The translations under genes were made by a program, and so were the position numbers. From Methylococcales bacterium (GTDB taxonomy: Bacteria; Pseudomonadota; Gammaproteobacteria; Methylococcales; Methylomonadaceae), in the NCBI GenBank assembly GCA_026399015.1, contig JAPLRS010000029.1, forward strand, positions 111,444 through 175,443: a stretch of DNA of 64,000 bases. The letters are read 5' to 3'. This document shows, piece after piece, positions 10,531 through 20,626 of this stretch (position 1 is the stretch's first letter; each line of letters begins with the position of its first letter). The notes beneath the pieces are model-generated. The model was not told where the DNA came from, made no database searches, and was given only the letters and a program-made list of their open reading frames with translations.

Positions 10531-12228
<1,698 letters not shown>

Positions 12229-12234
12229 TTAGAC

Positions 12235-12522
12235 TTAAGCTAGAACGCCTAAGATATCTTCTTCACGCATGACGATTAAATCTTCGCCATCAACTTTAAC
12301 TTCGTTACCAGCGTATTTACCAAATAATACTTTATCGCCTACTTTTACTTCTAAAGCGCGCACAGTACCGTTATCAAGTTGTTTACCATTACCAACGGCA
12401 ATAACTTTACCTTGACTTGGCTTTTCTGCAGCTGAACCTGGTAATACGATACCGCCTGGTGTTGTTGTTTCTTCTTCAAAACGTTTAACGATTACTCTAT
12501 CGTGTAACGGACGTATACTCAT
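12235..12522 (-). CDS. groS: Co-chaperonin GroES
   Basis: GroES (95 aa) caps the GroEL ring. The opening [14 protein letters not shown], the mobile loop around [16 protein letters not shown] and the end DILGVLA are all characteristic. AAGGAG eight bases before ATG 12522 fixes the start. It is the first gene of groS-groL; regulation is inferred from the promoter and CIRCE operator directly upstream. Confidence 0.98.
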   Translation of the reverse strand: MSIRPLHDRVIVKRFEEETTTPGGIVLPGSAAEKPSQGKVIAVGNGKQLDNGTVRALEVKVGDKVLFGKYAGNEVKVDGEDLIVMREEDILGVLA

Positions 12523-12559
12523 TTAGATCTCCTTGGATTAAAATAACAAAAATTATTTA

Positions 12560-12586
12560 TTAGCACTCACCTGCAATGAGTGCTAA
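12560..12586 (-). promoter_or_regulatory. CIRCE operator (HrcA site) of groE
   Basis: A perfect 9-9-9 inverted repeat: TTAGCACTC, nine bases, GAGTGCTAA. This is the consensus CIRCE element, bound by the heat-shock repressor HrcA. It starts at the -10 of the groE promoter and covers the transcription start, about 38 bp before the groS ATG. No hrcA gene lies in this window. Confidence 0.93.
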
Positions 12587-12613
12587 TGATAATGAACTTT
12601 TGCACACTGTCAA
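12586..12613 (-). promoter_or_regulatory. groE sigma70 promoter
   Basis: Read on the minus strand: TTGACA (12613-12608), 16 bp, TATCAT (12591-12586), immediately followed by the CIRCE repeat. The combination of a vegetative promoter with an HrcA operator fits CIRCE-type control rather than a sigma32-only promoter. Confidence 0.75.
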
Positions 12614-12659
12614 GTTCTTTGGCATTATCTCCACTTTCATTAGCTAAATAATCAGACCC

Positions 12660-13406
12660 ATGAACGACAACCAACTACTACGCTATAGCCGACAAATTAT
12701 GTTGCCTCAATGTGATATTGAGGGACAACAAAAACTGCTAAGCGCCAAAGTATTAATTGTTGGTGCCGGCGGTCTAGGCTCACCTGCCGCCATGTATCTA
12801 ACCGCTGCCGGTATTGGCAGTATTACTATTTACGATAATGATGAAGTAGAGCTATCCAATTTACAGAGACAAATTGCTCACAACACGCCCGATATTGGGC
12901 TAGATAAAGTTATTTCAACCCAACAAACGCTTAAAAATTTAAATCCCGATGTGAAAGTGATTGCTGTTAAAAAAAGATTAACGGGCGAAACATTAGATAA
13001 AGAAGTACTTGCGGCGGATATTGTCTTAGATTGCAGTGATAATTTCTCAACTCGATTTGCTATCAATCAAGCGTGTGTAAAACATCAAACATCTTTAGTG
13101 TCTGGCGCTGCGATTCGCTTTGAAGGCCAAGTATCCGTATTTACCCCAGGTAAAAACAACAGTCCTTGTTATAACTGTCTATACAGCAGTGATGGTGAAG
13201 AACTACAAAACTGTTCTACCAATGGAGTGATAGCCCCCATAACCGGCATCATTGGCAGTATTCAGGCCTTGGAAGCCATAAAATTGATTATCTCAGCGGG
13301 AGAACCTTTAATAGGTAAATTATTATTACTGGATGGTTTAACAATGGAATGGCGCACGATGAGATTAAAAAAGAATACCACCTGCCCCACTTGTGGTGGA
13401 TTATAA
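12660..13406 (+). CDS. moeB: Molybdopterin-synthase adenylyltransferase (MoeB/ThiF/HesA family)
   Basis: This 248-aa E1-like enzyme adenylates the C-terminal Gly of a sulfur-carrier protein (MoaD or ThiS). Visible features: LLRYSRQIMLP at the start, the nucleotide-binding GAGGLGSPAAMYL, DNDEVELSNLQRQ, and two zinc-ligand pairs (CYNC at about 180 and CPTC at the C-terminus). No rhodanese domain is present. It is divergent from groS. The family cannot be split between MoeB and ThiF with certainty from sequence alone. Confidence 0.85.
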   Translation: MNDNQLLRYSRQIMLPQCDIEGQQKLLSAKVLIVGAGGLGSPAAMYLTAAGIGSITIYDNDEVELSNLQRQIAHNTPDIGLDKVISTQQTLKNLNPDVKVIAVKKRLTGETLDKEVLAADIVLDCSDNFSTRFAINQACVKHQTSLVSGAAIRFEGQVSVFTPGKNNSPCYNCLYSSDGEELQNCSTNGVIAPITGIIGSIQALEAIKLIISAGEPLIGKLLLLDGLTMEWRTMRLKKNTTCPTCGGL

Positions 13407-13440
13407 GTCAGATAATCTGGACGATTATCTGACTTATAAT
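13400..13440. terminator. 18-bp perfect inverted repeat at the moeB stop
   Basis: The arms 13400-13417 and 13423-13440 are perfect reverse complements around TGGAC. The last sense codon and the TAA of moeB lie inside the left arm. The convergent small gene ends 14 bp further on. There is no strong U-tract, so it may be a bidirectional terminator or an mRNA 3'-end stabiliser. Confidence 0.6.
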
Positions 13441-13453
13441 CGCTAGAATTTAA

Positions 13454-13660
13454 TTATTTTTTCGCTAACTTAGTCTTAACAAAATGAATTGCAGATTCGG
13501 CCAAATCGTTGACTAACGACGGACTATCCCCATGCACTTCTGTTTCACCAAAAGGTTTTGTATTTTTATTCGTGTATTTATAAATAAAATAGCCTAATGG
13601 AGCAAATACTGCCGTAGCAATAATTACCATGACTATCAATAAAACAATCACTCCACCCAT
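13454..13660 (-). CDS. Small single-span membrane protein, unknown function
   Basis: The product is 68 aa. Residues 4-28 form one strongly hydrophobic segment, followed by a Lys/Asn-rich stretch and a soluble tail ending in KTKLAKK. The start is supported by GAGGAACT upstream of ATG 13660. It lies between moeB and pqqA, reading away from pqqA. I recognise no family. Confidence 0.55.
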   Translation of the reverse strand: MGGVIVLLIVMVIIATAVFAPLGYFIYKYTNKNTKPFGETEVHGDSPSLVNDLAESAIHFVKTKLAKK

Positions 13661-13764
13661 AGTTCCTCCTCAATGATATTACATGTAGATTATTATTTTT
13701 AAAAGAGTTTGAATAATACTCTTTTTTAGCCCAGAAAAACATCCCTCTTAATCGAAGTCAACTG

Positions 13765-13793
13765 TTGCTTAAACAAAAAGATCATCGTATACT
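13765..13793 (+). promoter_or_regulatory. pqqA promoter
   Basis: TTGCTT (13765-13770), 17 bp, TATACT (13788-13793). The predicted start is near 13800, giving a leader of about 50 nt. The leader contains a 10-bp palindrome CTTGATCAAG (13807-13816), which is a possible operator or just chance. Confidence 0.65.
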
Positions 13794-13851
13794 TTTAAGT
13801 GGCTTACTTGATCAAGCTAGTAACTATTCTAATAATTCCGGAGGTTTTACA

Positions 13852-13926
13852 ATGAAATGGGAAACACCAAGCTACACTGATTTACGTTTTGGTTTCGAAG
13901 TAACAATGTACATCTACAACCGTTAA
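13852..13926 (+). CDS. pqqA: PQQ precursor peptide PqqA
   Basis: PqqA is the ribosomally made peptide whose Glu and Tyr are crosslinked by PqqE and become PQQ. The product has 24 residues: it starts MKWETPSYTDLRFGFEV and ends TMYIYNR. The conserved Glu (16) and Tyr (20) stand in the required E-x-x-x-Y spacing. GGAGG at 13840-13844 gives a strong ribosome site. Too short for ordinary gene finding, but position ahead of pqqB and the motif make the call secure. Confidence 0.95.
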   Translation: MKWETPSYTDLRFGFEVTMYIYNR

Positions 13927-13935
13927 TCAAATCTT

Positions 13936-13958
13936 CCTAACTCACGTTAGGATTTTTT
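13936..13958 (+). terminator. First hairpin after pqqA (attenuator)
   Basis: CCTAAC and GTTAGG (13936-13941 with 13946-13951) form a small stem with a TCAC loop, followed by ATTTTTT, only 9 bp after the pqqA stop. It is likely to cut transcription so that pqqA mRNA exceeds pqqB-E mRNA. Confidence 0.65.
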
Positions 13959-13970
13959 GTGGTAGAAAGA

Positions 13971-13999
13971 AAAGGGGTTCACATGAATCCCTTTTTTTT
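13971..13999 (+). terminator. Second hairpin after pqqA
   Basis: AAAGGGGTTC (13971-13980) pairs with GAATCCCTTT (13985-13994), including one G-U, around ACAT, and runs into eight T residues. It stands 54 bp before pqqB. Together with the preceding hairpin it makes a tandem terminator in the pqqA-pqqB gap. Confidence 0.7.
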
Positions 14000-14052
14000 G
14001 CCTGAAATTCGTAATTACCGTATCATTCGGGCTTTCTTTTAAGGCTTACACT

Positions 14053-14964
14053 ATGAAAATTAGAGTTCTTGGTTCTGGAGCAGGCGGCGGTTTTCCTCAA
14101 TGGAACTGCAATTGCCATAATTGCTACCGTATTCGTCATCAACAAATGACGGGGACAGCCCGTACGCAATCATCCATTGCGGTGAGTACCGACAATAAAA
14201 ATTGGCTATTATTTAACACATCGCCTGACATTAGAGCGCAGTTAGAAGCATTTCCTGCAATTCAACCAAAAGAAGGTATTCGAGACACAGGCATTAAAGC
14301 CATTCTATTGATTGATAGCCAAATTGATCATACCACCGGCATGTTAATGCTCCGTGAAGGTAAACCGCTTGAGGTTTACTGCACCGAGATGGTTAGACAA
14401 GACTTAACCACTGGCTTTCCATTGTTTAATATGCTGGCACACTATTGCACAGTCAATCATCACCCTATTCCAGTGGATGGCAGTAGCTTTACTATTCCGG
14501 GTATTGAAGATTTACGCATTTATAGTCAAGCCCTTAAAAGCAAGGCCCCCCCCTATTCACCACATCGCCACGATCCACATGAAGGCGACAATGTTGGGGT
14601 TATCATTGAACAGATTTCTACCGGCAAAAAAGTATTTTATTCACCCGGCTTAGGTGAAATAGAACCTCATGTCATGGATGCTATGCAAGCAGTTGACTGT
14701 TTATTGGTCGATGGTACGTTCTGGACTAATGACGAGATGTGCACTCAAGGCATTAGTCAGAAGAAAGCTCGCGAAATTGGGCATTTGCCGCAATCCGGTG
14801 AAGGTGGCATGATAGAAGTACTCAATGGCGTGACAAAAGCACGCAAGATATTGATCCATATCAATAACACTAACCCTATTTTAGATGATGATTCCGAGCA
14901 GCGTAAAACCCTAGATGCCGCAGGCATCGAAGTGGCTTACGACGGCATGGAAATCGACTTATAG
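14053..14964 (+). CDS. pqqB: PQQ biosynthesis protein PqqB
   Basis: PqqB (303 aa) is a metallo-beta-lactamase-fold protein; in the pathway it is proposed to hydroxylate the crosslinked Glu-Tyr. It shows the N-terminal [14 protein letters not shown], Cys-rich NCNCHNC (zinc site) and the family block [18 protein letters not shown], in which the usual HxHxDH motif is altered as normal for PqqB. It leads the pqqBCDE block 30 bp before pqqC. Confidence 0.96.
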   Translation: MKIRVLGSGAGGGFPQWNCNCHNCYRIRHQQMTGTARTQSSIAVSTDNKNWLLFNTSPDIRAQLEAFPAIQPKEGIRDTGIKAILLIDSQIDHTTGMLMLREGKPLEVYCTEMVRQDLTTGFPLFNMLAHYCTVNHHPIPVDGSSFTIPGIEDLRIYSQALKSKAPPYSPHRHDPHEGDNVGVIIEQISTGKKVFYSPGLGEIEPHVMDAMQAVDCLLVDGTFWTNDEMCTQGISQKKAREIGHLPQSGEGGMIEVLNGVTKARKILIHINNTNPILDDDSEQRKTLDAAGIEVAYDGMEIDL

Positions 14965-14993
14965 TCATAAACTAAACACACCTTGGATACCCC

Positions 14994-15725
14994 ATGAGCA
15001 CTAACGATACTACCGCATGGACCAGAACAGAATTTGAAGCAGCCCTTAGAGGCATGGAAAAGTACTACCATATTCATCATCCGTACCACACCTTGATGAA
15101 TGAAGGTAAGCTCACCAAAGCTCAATTACAAGGCTGGGTAGCTAACCGCTTTTATTATCAGGTGTGCATTCCTATCAAAGATGCCAATATTTTAGCAAAC
15201 TGTCCCGATCGTGAAACACGTGCTAAATGGATACAGCGCATCTTAGATCATGATGGTCATCCAGGTGATCCTGGTGGCATTGAAGCTTGGATACAATTAG
15301 GCATTGCAGTAGGCTTGACGCGTGAAGATATCACTTCGTTAAAGCATGTATTACCAGGCGTTCGTTTTGCTGTTGATGCTTACGTTAACTTTGCCCGCCG
15401 TGCAGAATGGCATGAAGCAGCAAGCTCTTCTTTAACAGAACTATTTGCACCTAAAATCCATCAACAACGCTTGGATAATTGGCCAGAACATTATCCTTGG
15501 GTGGATATCGAAGGTTACAACTACTTCCGTAAACGCTTAACTGAAGCGCGTCGCGATGTAGAACACGGCTTAGAAATTACCTTAGATTGGTATAAAACCC
15601 GTGAACAACAAAACCGCATGGTCGACATTTTAAAGTTCAAACTCGATGTATTGTGGAGCATGGCTGATGCGATGTACATGGCGTATATCAATGAAATGCC
15701 GCCTTACTTTAATACTGAGCAATAA
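14994..15725 (+). CDS. pqqC: Pyrroloquinoline-quinone synthase PqqC
   Basis: PqqC (243 aa) is the cofactor-free oxidase that performs the last ring closure and oxidation to PQQ. Its helical heme-oxygenase-like fold is represented by [24 protein letters not shown] and [18 protein letters not shown]. The length agrees with other PqqC proteins (about 250). ATG 14994 follows pqqB by 29 bp and a weak Shine-Dalgarno. Confidence 0.97.
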   Translation: MSTNDTTAWTRTEFEAALRGMEKYYHIHHPYHTLMNEGKLTKAQLQGWVANRFYYQVCIPIKDANILANCPDRETRAKWIQRILDHDGHPGDPGGIEAWIQLGIAVGLTREDITSLKHVLPGVRFAVDAYVNFARRAEWHEAASSSLTELFAPKIHQQRLDNWPEHYPWVDIEGYNYFRKRLTEARRDVEHGLEITLDWYKTREQQNRMVDILKFKLDVLWSMADAMYMAYINEMPPYFNTEQ

Positions 15726-15757
15726 GCACTTTTATAACCATAAACACCGTATTAACA

Positions 15758-16030
15758 ATGAGTATAAATCCAGATTTACCCATTCAATTTTCCCGCACCC
15801 ACCGTTTGCAATGGGAAGAAGCCCAACAAAAGAATGTCATTCTTTATCCAGAAGGCATGGTAGAGCTTAATCAAAGCTCGGCCGAGATTCTAAAACTTTG
15901 CGATGGCTCACGCACACTCGCCCAAATTGTCAGCGATTTAGAAACTACTTTTAATACCTCTGGACTCACTAACGATATCACCGCTTTTTTAGAGGTAGCA
16001 CTACAAAATGGCTGGATTAACCAAAACTAA
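15758..16030 (+). CDS. pqqD: PqqA-binding chaperone PqqD
   Basis: PqqD (90 aa) is a winged-helix RiPP recognition element that delivers PqqA to PqqE. Seen: RTHRLQWEEAQQKNVILYPEGMVELNQSSAEIL, with the typical GMVELN segment, then LCDGSRTLAQIV. Its 3' end overlaps pqqE by 23 nt, which suggests translational coupling of the two partners. Confidence 0.95.
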   Translation: MSINPDLPIQFSRTHRLQWEEAQQKNVILYPEGMVELNQSSAEILKLCDGSRTLAQIVSDLETTFNTSGLTNDITAFLEVALQNGWINQN

Positions 16031-17135
16031 ACCCACACCTCCGCGTTGGTTATTAGCAGAGCTCACGTATGCCTGCCCGTTACAATGTCCGTATTGCTCT
16101 AATCCACTTGATTACAGCAAATATCAAGATGAATTAAACACGGACGACTGGAAACGTGTGCTTAACCAAGCCCGCAAAATGGGCGCAGTACAATTGGGCT
16201 TTTCGGGTGGAGAACCGCTAACCCGACAAGATCTGCCTGAATTGGTTAAACACGCCCGAGACTTAGGTTATTATTCCAATTTAATCACATCTGGCTATGG
16301 ATTAACGGAAGAAAAAATCATCGCGTTAAAAGAAGCAGGACTGGATCATATTCAAGTGAGTATTCAAGCCAGTAGCCAAGAATTGAATGACCACATTGCT
16401 GGTACTGCGTCTTTTAATCATAAGAAAGAAGTGGCGCATCTGGTTAAAAAACATGGCTACCCGATGGTACTGTGTGTAGTAATCCACCGTGAGAATATCC
16501 ACCAAATGCCTGAGATATTAGCCATGGCCGAAGAACTCGGTGCTGATTATCTAGAACTGGCTAATACCCAGTATTATGGTTGGGCGCACACCAACCGCGA
16601 TCAATTACTGCCGACTAAAGAGCAATTTGAGAAATCCGAAGCTATTGCTCAAGCCTTTAAAGAGCAAGTGGCCGGTAAAATGAAAATCTATTACGTCGTA
16701 CCAGATTTTTATGAAGACAGACCCAAAGCTTGTATGAATGGCTGGGGCACCACCTTTTTAACGATTGCCCCCGATGGCGTAGCCTTGCCGTGTCATTCAG
16801 CACGTGAACTCCCAGGTTTAGGTTGCCCAAGCGTAAAAGACTACAGCATAGAAGAAATTTGGAATGAATCGAAAGCCTTTAATTTCTTTAGAGGCACTGA
16901 ATGGATGAAAGAGCCTTGCCGCAGTTGCGATGAGAAAGATAAAGACTTTGGCGGCTGTCATTGCCAAGCTTATTTACTAACTGGCGACATGCATAACACC
17001 GACCCGGTCTGTAGCAAATCACCCCATCACGACGTCATACAAGAAGCCATAGATTCAGCCGCCGCTAGTGCTTTGGCTGAAAATGAAAAACCATTAATCT
17101 TTAGAAACAGCAAAAACTCTAAATTATTATCTTAA
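16008..17135 (+). CDS. pqqE: PqqA peptide cyclase (radical SAM) PqqE
   Basis: PqqE (375 aa) forms the carbon-carbon bond between Glu and Tyr of PqqA. The radical SAM cluster motif is CPLQCPYC (residues about 24-31), followed by GFSGGEPLTR. The C-terminal SPASM region has the auxiliary-cluster cysteines (CHSARELPGLGC and CRSCDEKDKDFGGCHC). ATG 16008 lies inside pqqD; GAGGT about 12 bases upstream could serve it. No pqqF/G protease genes follow; the operon ends here, 2 bp from convergent ubiX. Confidence 0.97.
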   Translation: MAGLTKTKPTPPRWLLAELTYACPLQCPYCSNPLDYSKYQDELNTDDWKRVLNQARKMGAVQLGFSGGEPLTRQDLPELVKHARDLGYYSNLITSGYGLTEEKIIALKEAGLDHIQVSIQASSQELNDHIAGTASFNHKKEVAHLVKKHGYPMVLCVVIHRENIHQMPEILAMAEELGADYLELANTQYYGWAHTNRDQLLPTKEQFEKSEAIAQAFKEQVAGKMKIYYVVPDFYEDRPKACMNGWGTTFLTIAPDGVALPCHSARELPGLGCPSVKDYSIEEIWNESKAFNFFRGTEWMKEPCRSCDEKDKDFGGCHCQAYLLTGDMHNTDPVCSKSPHHDVIQEAIDSAAASALAENEKPLIFRNSKNSKLLS

Positions 17136-17137
17136 AG

Positions 17138-17713
17138 TTACAAGCCTTCCCAAGGCGTATATAAACCTTCTACATTAACGCCGAACATATCCAAAACTCG
17201 GCCAACAGTTTCATTTACCATCGCAGTTAAGGAGTCGGTCTTACTGTAAAAAGCCGGCATGGGTGGAAACATAATGCCGCCCATTTCGGTCACAATTCCC
17301 ATGTTTCTGATATGCACAAGATTTAAAGGAGTTTCTCTGGGCATTATCACTAATCGTCGGCGCTCTTTTAACACCACATCCGCACCGCGCGAGATTAAAT
17401 TATCACCAAAACCATGCGCCACCGCAGATAGCGTCTTCATAGAACATGGGGCGATAATCATGCCTTCTGTTTTAAAACCACCACTAGAAATGCTGGCCGC
17501 AATATCATCAATACCGTGCGTGACATCCGCCAACTTAAAGAGCTCTGCCCGTTTCATATCCATTTCGTGTTTTAAATTAACCACACCTGCATCAGAGATG
17601 ATTAAATGAGTTTCCCACTCAGGTTGCTCTTTTAAAACTTGCAACATCCTTACGCCGTAAACAGCCCCCGTTGCACCTGTCATGGCTATAATTAAGCGTT
17701 TTTTCTGTGTCAT
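17138..17713 (-). CDS. ubiX: Flavin prenyltransferase UbiX
   Basis: UbiX (191 aa) attaches a dimethylallyl group to FMN to make prenyl-FMN, the cofactor of UbiD. The family start LIIAMTGATGAVYGVRML, the PCSMKTLSAVAHG block and RRRLVIMPRETPL are present. The matching decarboxylase ubiD is at 41028-42488, well away. It converges on pqqE with only 2 bp between stops and no terminator between them. Confidence 0.95.
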   Translation of the reverse strand: MTQKKRLIIAMTGATGAVYGVRMLQVLKEQPEWETHLIISDAGVVNLKHEMDMKRAELFKLADVTHGIDDIAASISSGGFKTEGMIIAPCSMKTLSAVAHGFGDNLISRGADVVLKERRRLVIMPRETPLNLVHIRNMGIVTEMGGIMFPPMPAFYSKTDSLTAMVNETVGRVLDMFGVNVEGLYTPWEGL

Positions 17714-17756
17714 CGTTAAAGTGTCTAAATTAAGGGATACTAATAAAATATAAGCT

Positions 17757-17797
17757 CTTTATGTAGGAGCGGTTTTAGCCGCGAATCCTACATAAAG
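17757..17797. repeat. REP-like palindromic element
   Basis: Perfect 12-bp arms (17757-17768 and 17786-17797) enclose GCGGTTTTAGCCGCGAA. The core GTAGGAGCGG...CCGCGA resembles REP elements known from Pseudomonas and other gammaproteobacteria, mobilised by RAYT (IS200-like) transposases. It lies between the divergence-free genes ubiX and pip. Only this copy is seen here; genome-wide abundance would confirm it. Confidence 0.65.
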
Positions 17798-17827
17798 CAT
17801 TTATTACCAAGTTACAATCAACTATTC

Positions 17828-18781
17828 CTAAACCAACAAGCGTTCCGCGAATTGATCAGTAGCCGATACTAAAGCATCAATCATGTCTTCACCTTGAGCA
17901 ATATGTCCCGCATGCGGCAATATAACATATTCCGCTTTCGGTAAGGCCTCATGTAATCGCTGACCCGCCTCTATAGGACAGGTTAAATCCTGCCGACCGT
18001 GAATAATAATAGTGGGGATATCCATTAACAGCCCACAATTATCTAAAATCTGATTATCCTGAATAAAATACTTATTTAGAGCGTAATGCAACTCCATAGC
18101 GACTTGTTTTACCATTTTCTCAGTGACATGTTCATCATGAGATGCATCTTGATAGGCATGGCCTAACGCCACCTGACCACCCCACGCCATCCATTCCTTA
18201 GCGACTCTGCGCTTAGCTAGCTCATCTTTACCTGTTAATGCCGCCCATAAACCAGTAACAATATTATCGGGATCAACTTGCGGAGCGCTGTTTAGCAAAT
18301 GCTGGTAGCGCTCTGGATAAATTCGATTAACACCATCTTTAGCAAACCATTCTAAATCGGTTTGTCTTGCTAGAAAGACGGCACGAATAATCATACCCAA
18401 GACTTTTTCAGGATGTTGTTGGGCATAAAGTAAAGCGAGTGCGCCACCCCAAGACCCTCCAAATACTAACCATTGCTCTATATGCAATTGCTGACGAATG
18501 CGCTCCATATCGTCAATCAAATCTTGCGTAGTGTTATGCTCTAGTTCACCAAAGGGCAAAGACTGGCCACTACCCCGTTGATCAAACAAAATAATCTGAT
18601 AATGTTCAGGATTAAAAAAACCGCGGTGATGCGGCTTGGTGCCGGAACAAGGGCCTCCGTGTAAAAAGATGACCGGTATGCCATCAGGATTACCACTCAC
18701 TTCCACATAAACGGAGTGCTGAGTTTCGGTCTCAAGAAAAAATGTCTGATAGGGAGTGATTTCTGGATAAAGGCTTTTCAT
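17828..18781 (-). CDS. pip: Proline iminopeptidase (S33 family)
   Basis: This 317-aa alpha/beta hydrolase releases N-terminal proline from peptides. The oxyanion HGGPCSG, the nucleophile elbow GGSWGG (Ser110), the acid in HGRQDLTCP and the His in HAGHIAQG complete the triad. I chose the ATG at 18781 (MKSLYPEI), which gives the usual family length; an in-frame TTG five codons upstream is the other option. It is monocistronic. Confidence 0.93.
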   Translation of the reverse strand: MKSLYPEITPYQTFFLETETQHSVYVEVSGNPDGIPVIFLHGGPCSGTKPHHRGFFNPEHYQIILFDQRGSGQSLPFGELEHNTTQDLIDDMERIRQQLHIEQWLVFGGSWGGALALLYAQQHPEKVLGMIIRAVFLARQTDLEWFAKDGVNRIYPERYQHLLNSAPQVDPDNIVTGLWAALTGKDELAKRRVAKEWMAWGGQVALGHAYQDASHDEHVTEKMVKQVAMELHYALNKYFIQDNQILDNCGLLMDIPTIIIHGRQDLTCPIEAGQRLHEALPKAEYVILPHAGHIAQGEDMIDALVSATDQFAERLLV

Positions 18782-18796
18782 GAAAATAGATTTCAA

Positions 18797-19296
18797 TATA
18801 TGGATAGTATGTCTGTGTAAGACTAAAAATAGCGAGATATCTAAGATATGTTCATGCTAACTGTATATCTCATTTTATAATAAAATCCAGTGATAATGCG
18901 TCGTATAGCTAAAATCCAATGACTAATAAGCCACATACTCTAAAAACAATCATATCAAAACGTAAAACAGGCTCTAACACGAGTATTTTTTAGACTAAGT
19001 TACGAAAGGTAATAATTGAGCTATCACATGGCTTAAATGTGTATGCATGTTTCGGTAGACCACCCTCACAAATGCGAATTGTGCAGTCATAACCGCTAAG
19101 TGTTATCTAACTTTTTACTCGAGTGATGGCGATTTTTGAGATTGTGCATGTCTTTTTGGTCATTTAAATCACTCAAGAATAAATCGACCCGTTAAATTTA
19201 GTGAGTACCCTAACCTTTATCTAATGCTTTACTCCCTAAATCACTAGCCAAATATTGTGCGAACAAGGCATTTGTCAATACTTAAATGACAGACAT
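18797..19296. other. Intergenic region without recognised genes
   Basis: About 500 bp between pip and the outer-membrane protein gene. I see no convincing ORF, RNA gene or strong repeat. It must hold the pip promoter. Two loosely similar segments (around 19100 and 19225, each with TTATCTAA and a downstream TTTACTC) may be coincidence. Confidence 0.4.
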
Positions 19297-19329
19297 AAAA
19301 AAGGGCGAGAATTGCTTCTCGCCCTTTTT
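19297..19329 (-). terminator. Terminator of the outer-membrane protein gene
   Basis: AAGGGCGAGAA (19301-19311) and TTCTCGCCCTT (19316-19326) form an 11-bp perfect stem with a TTGC loop and flanking A/T runs. It follows the stop at 19356 by about 27 bp. Confidence 0.85.
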
Positions 19330-19355
19330 GTTCGGTAACGGTTTAAGCGGAATGC

Positions 19356-20264
19356 TTAGAAACCAAAACCTAAAGTACCACCTGCAGTTAAGCCGTTTAC
19401 GTTAGTACCGTCAAGTGTATCAGTCGCTAAGAAATAACGTACATCAGCACCTACATAAAGACTTTTCCAAACATTATAATCGACACCAGTGCCAAAGTTC
19501 ATAGCCGGCTTTAACTCAGTAATTGAGTTAGCTTGTGATGGAGGACTAATAACATTTAAAGTAAAACCAACAGGAATCAACCAAGGTCTAATTTTACTAT
19601 CTTTCAAGAATTTAATTTTTGGTGAAGCACTGATTCTCAACATACTTTGTGTTGCAGTCGCATAACCTGTTAAAGGAACCGTCAAGCCACCCACACTACT
19701 ACTGAATGTACCTAAATCAACATAATTAAGATCTAATTCACCTAATAATTCTGTCTTATCAAGTAAACCAAACATATTATCGTTTAATTTAAAGTCTATA
19801 CCCGCACCAAAATTCCATCCATCTCTATGACCGGTTGACCCAGTTGACAATGCAGCATTTGGTCCACCGATACTATTAGTAGTAGCAACCAATGGGCTAT
19901 CATTTCCACTATAACCACCACGGAAGTACAACATGTTGCCACCGTTACCAAGGCTTCCATGAGTTTCTGCATGCTTAGCTTTTACTGAAGCCGCCCAAGC
20001 ATCTAACTCTTGTACTTTTTGGCTGTCTGCAGCAACTTTAGCTGCTACAGGTGCAGATGCGTTAACTTGTGCTCTTAAAGTAGCAATTTCGTCTTGCATA
20101 GCACGTAATTGTGATTCTAATAATTCTGTTTTGCTAACCGCTGCTGCTGACTCAGCAGGTGCTACTTTAGCTTTTTTAGCTGAAGCTTGTGGAGCAGCAA
20201 CTAAACCAGCAACTGCTAGTGTTGCAATAGCTGCGCCTAAATACTTATTATTTTTATTAATCAT
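19356..20264 (-). CDS. Outer-membrane beta-barrel protein with N-terminal coiled coil
   Basis: The product is 302 aa from ATG 20264, chosen because AGGGGAG lies eight bases upstream; a longer in-frame start at 20306 lacks this. Residues 1-29 form a signal peptide ending APQASA. A coiled-coil stretch (about 40-100, with SQLRAMQDEIATLRAQV) precedes a barrel rich in alternating residues and aromatic ends, closing GGTLGFGF with the terminal Phe expected for BAM-assembled barrels. The protein resembles porin-like or OmpA-like barrels with a trimeric stalk; no specific family is claimed. It has its own terminator and is probably strongly expressed. Confidence 0.75.
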   Translation of the reverse strand: MINKNNKYLGAAIATLAVAGLVAAPQASAKKAKVAPAESAAAVSKTELLESQLRAMQDEIATLRAQVNASAPVAAKVAADSQKVQELDAWAASVKAKHAETHGSLGNGGNMLYFRGGYSGNDSPLVATTNSIGGPNAALSTGSTGHRDGWNFGAGIDFKLNDNMFGLLDKTELLGELDLNYVDLGTFSSSVGGLTVPLTGYATATQSMLRISASPKIKFLKDSKIRPWLIPVGFTLNVISPPSQANSITELKPAMNFGTGVDYNVWKSLYVGADVRYFLATDTLDGTNVNGLTAGGTLGFGF

Positions 20265-20626
20265 AGTTCTCCCCTTATGGGTTGTTAATTTACAAATTTT
20301 TTGCATAAATACAACAGATCAAATCAAGCGAGGCAAATAATAGCAGTAAAAAGATTAACCTACAAGTTTTAATACTATTTTTCATTAAAAATTTAACCCT
20401 TAAATATCAATAAGTAAGAATAAATCAACCCCAAATAAAGTATAGCTTTCATAGAAAATTACACAAAAATTGATCTACATCAATCTTACAACACTATTTA
20501 TATATCTGAAACTTATTAGTTTTTATTGAGCAACAATAAAACTTGGTTAAGATTTAAATGACCACCTACCCCCTAAGATTGACAGTCCCTGTATAATAGC
20601 GTCTGTTTACCCTTAAGCACCGATTC
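20265..20626. other. Divergent intergenic region, outer-membrane protein / thiO
   Basis: 362 bp of very AT-rich DNA hold the two divergent promoters. On the plus side TATAAT at 20592-20597 is an ideal -10 about 30 bp before the thiO ATG, though its -35 is poor. No ORF or RNA gene is visible. Confidence 0.45.
20592..20597 (+). promoter_or_regulatory. -10 element of thiO
   Basis: A consensus TATAAT, 30 bp before the thiO start codon. No matching -35 lies 16-18 bp upstream (the TTGACA at 20579-20584 is only 7 bp away), so an activator may be needed or the match may be incidental. Confidence 0.4.

Noticed and set aside
19100..19260. Two similar segments with TTATCTAA as a tandem repeat
   Set aside because: Similarity is short and broken; not distinguishable from chance in AT-rich DNA.
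20579..20597. TTGACA near TATAAT before thiO as a full promoter
   Set aside because: The two boxes are only 7 bp apart, too close to work together; only the -10 was kept.
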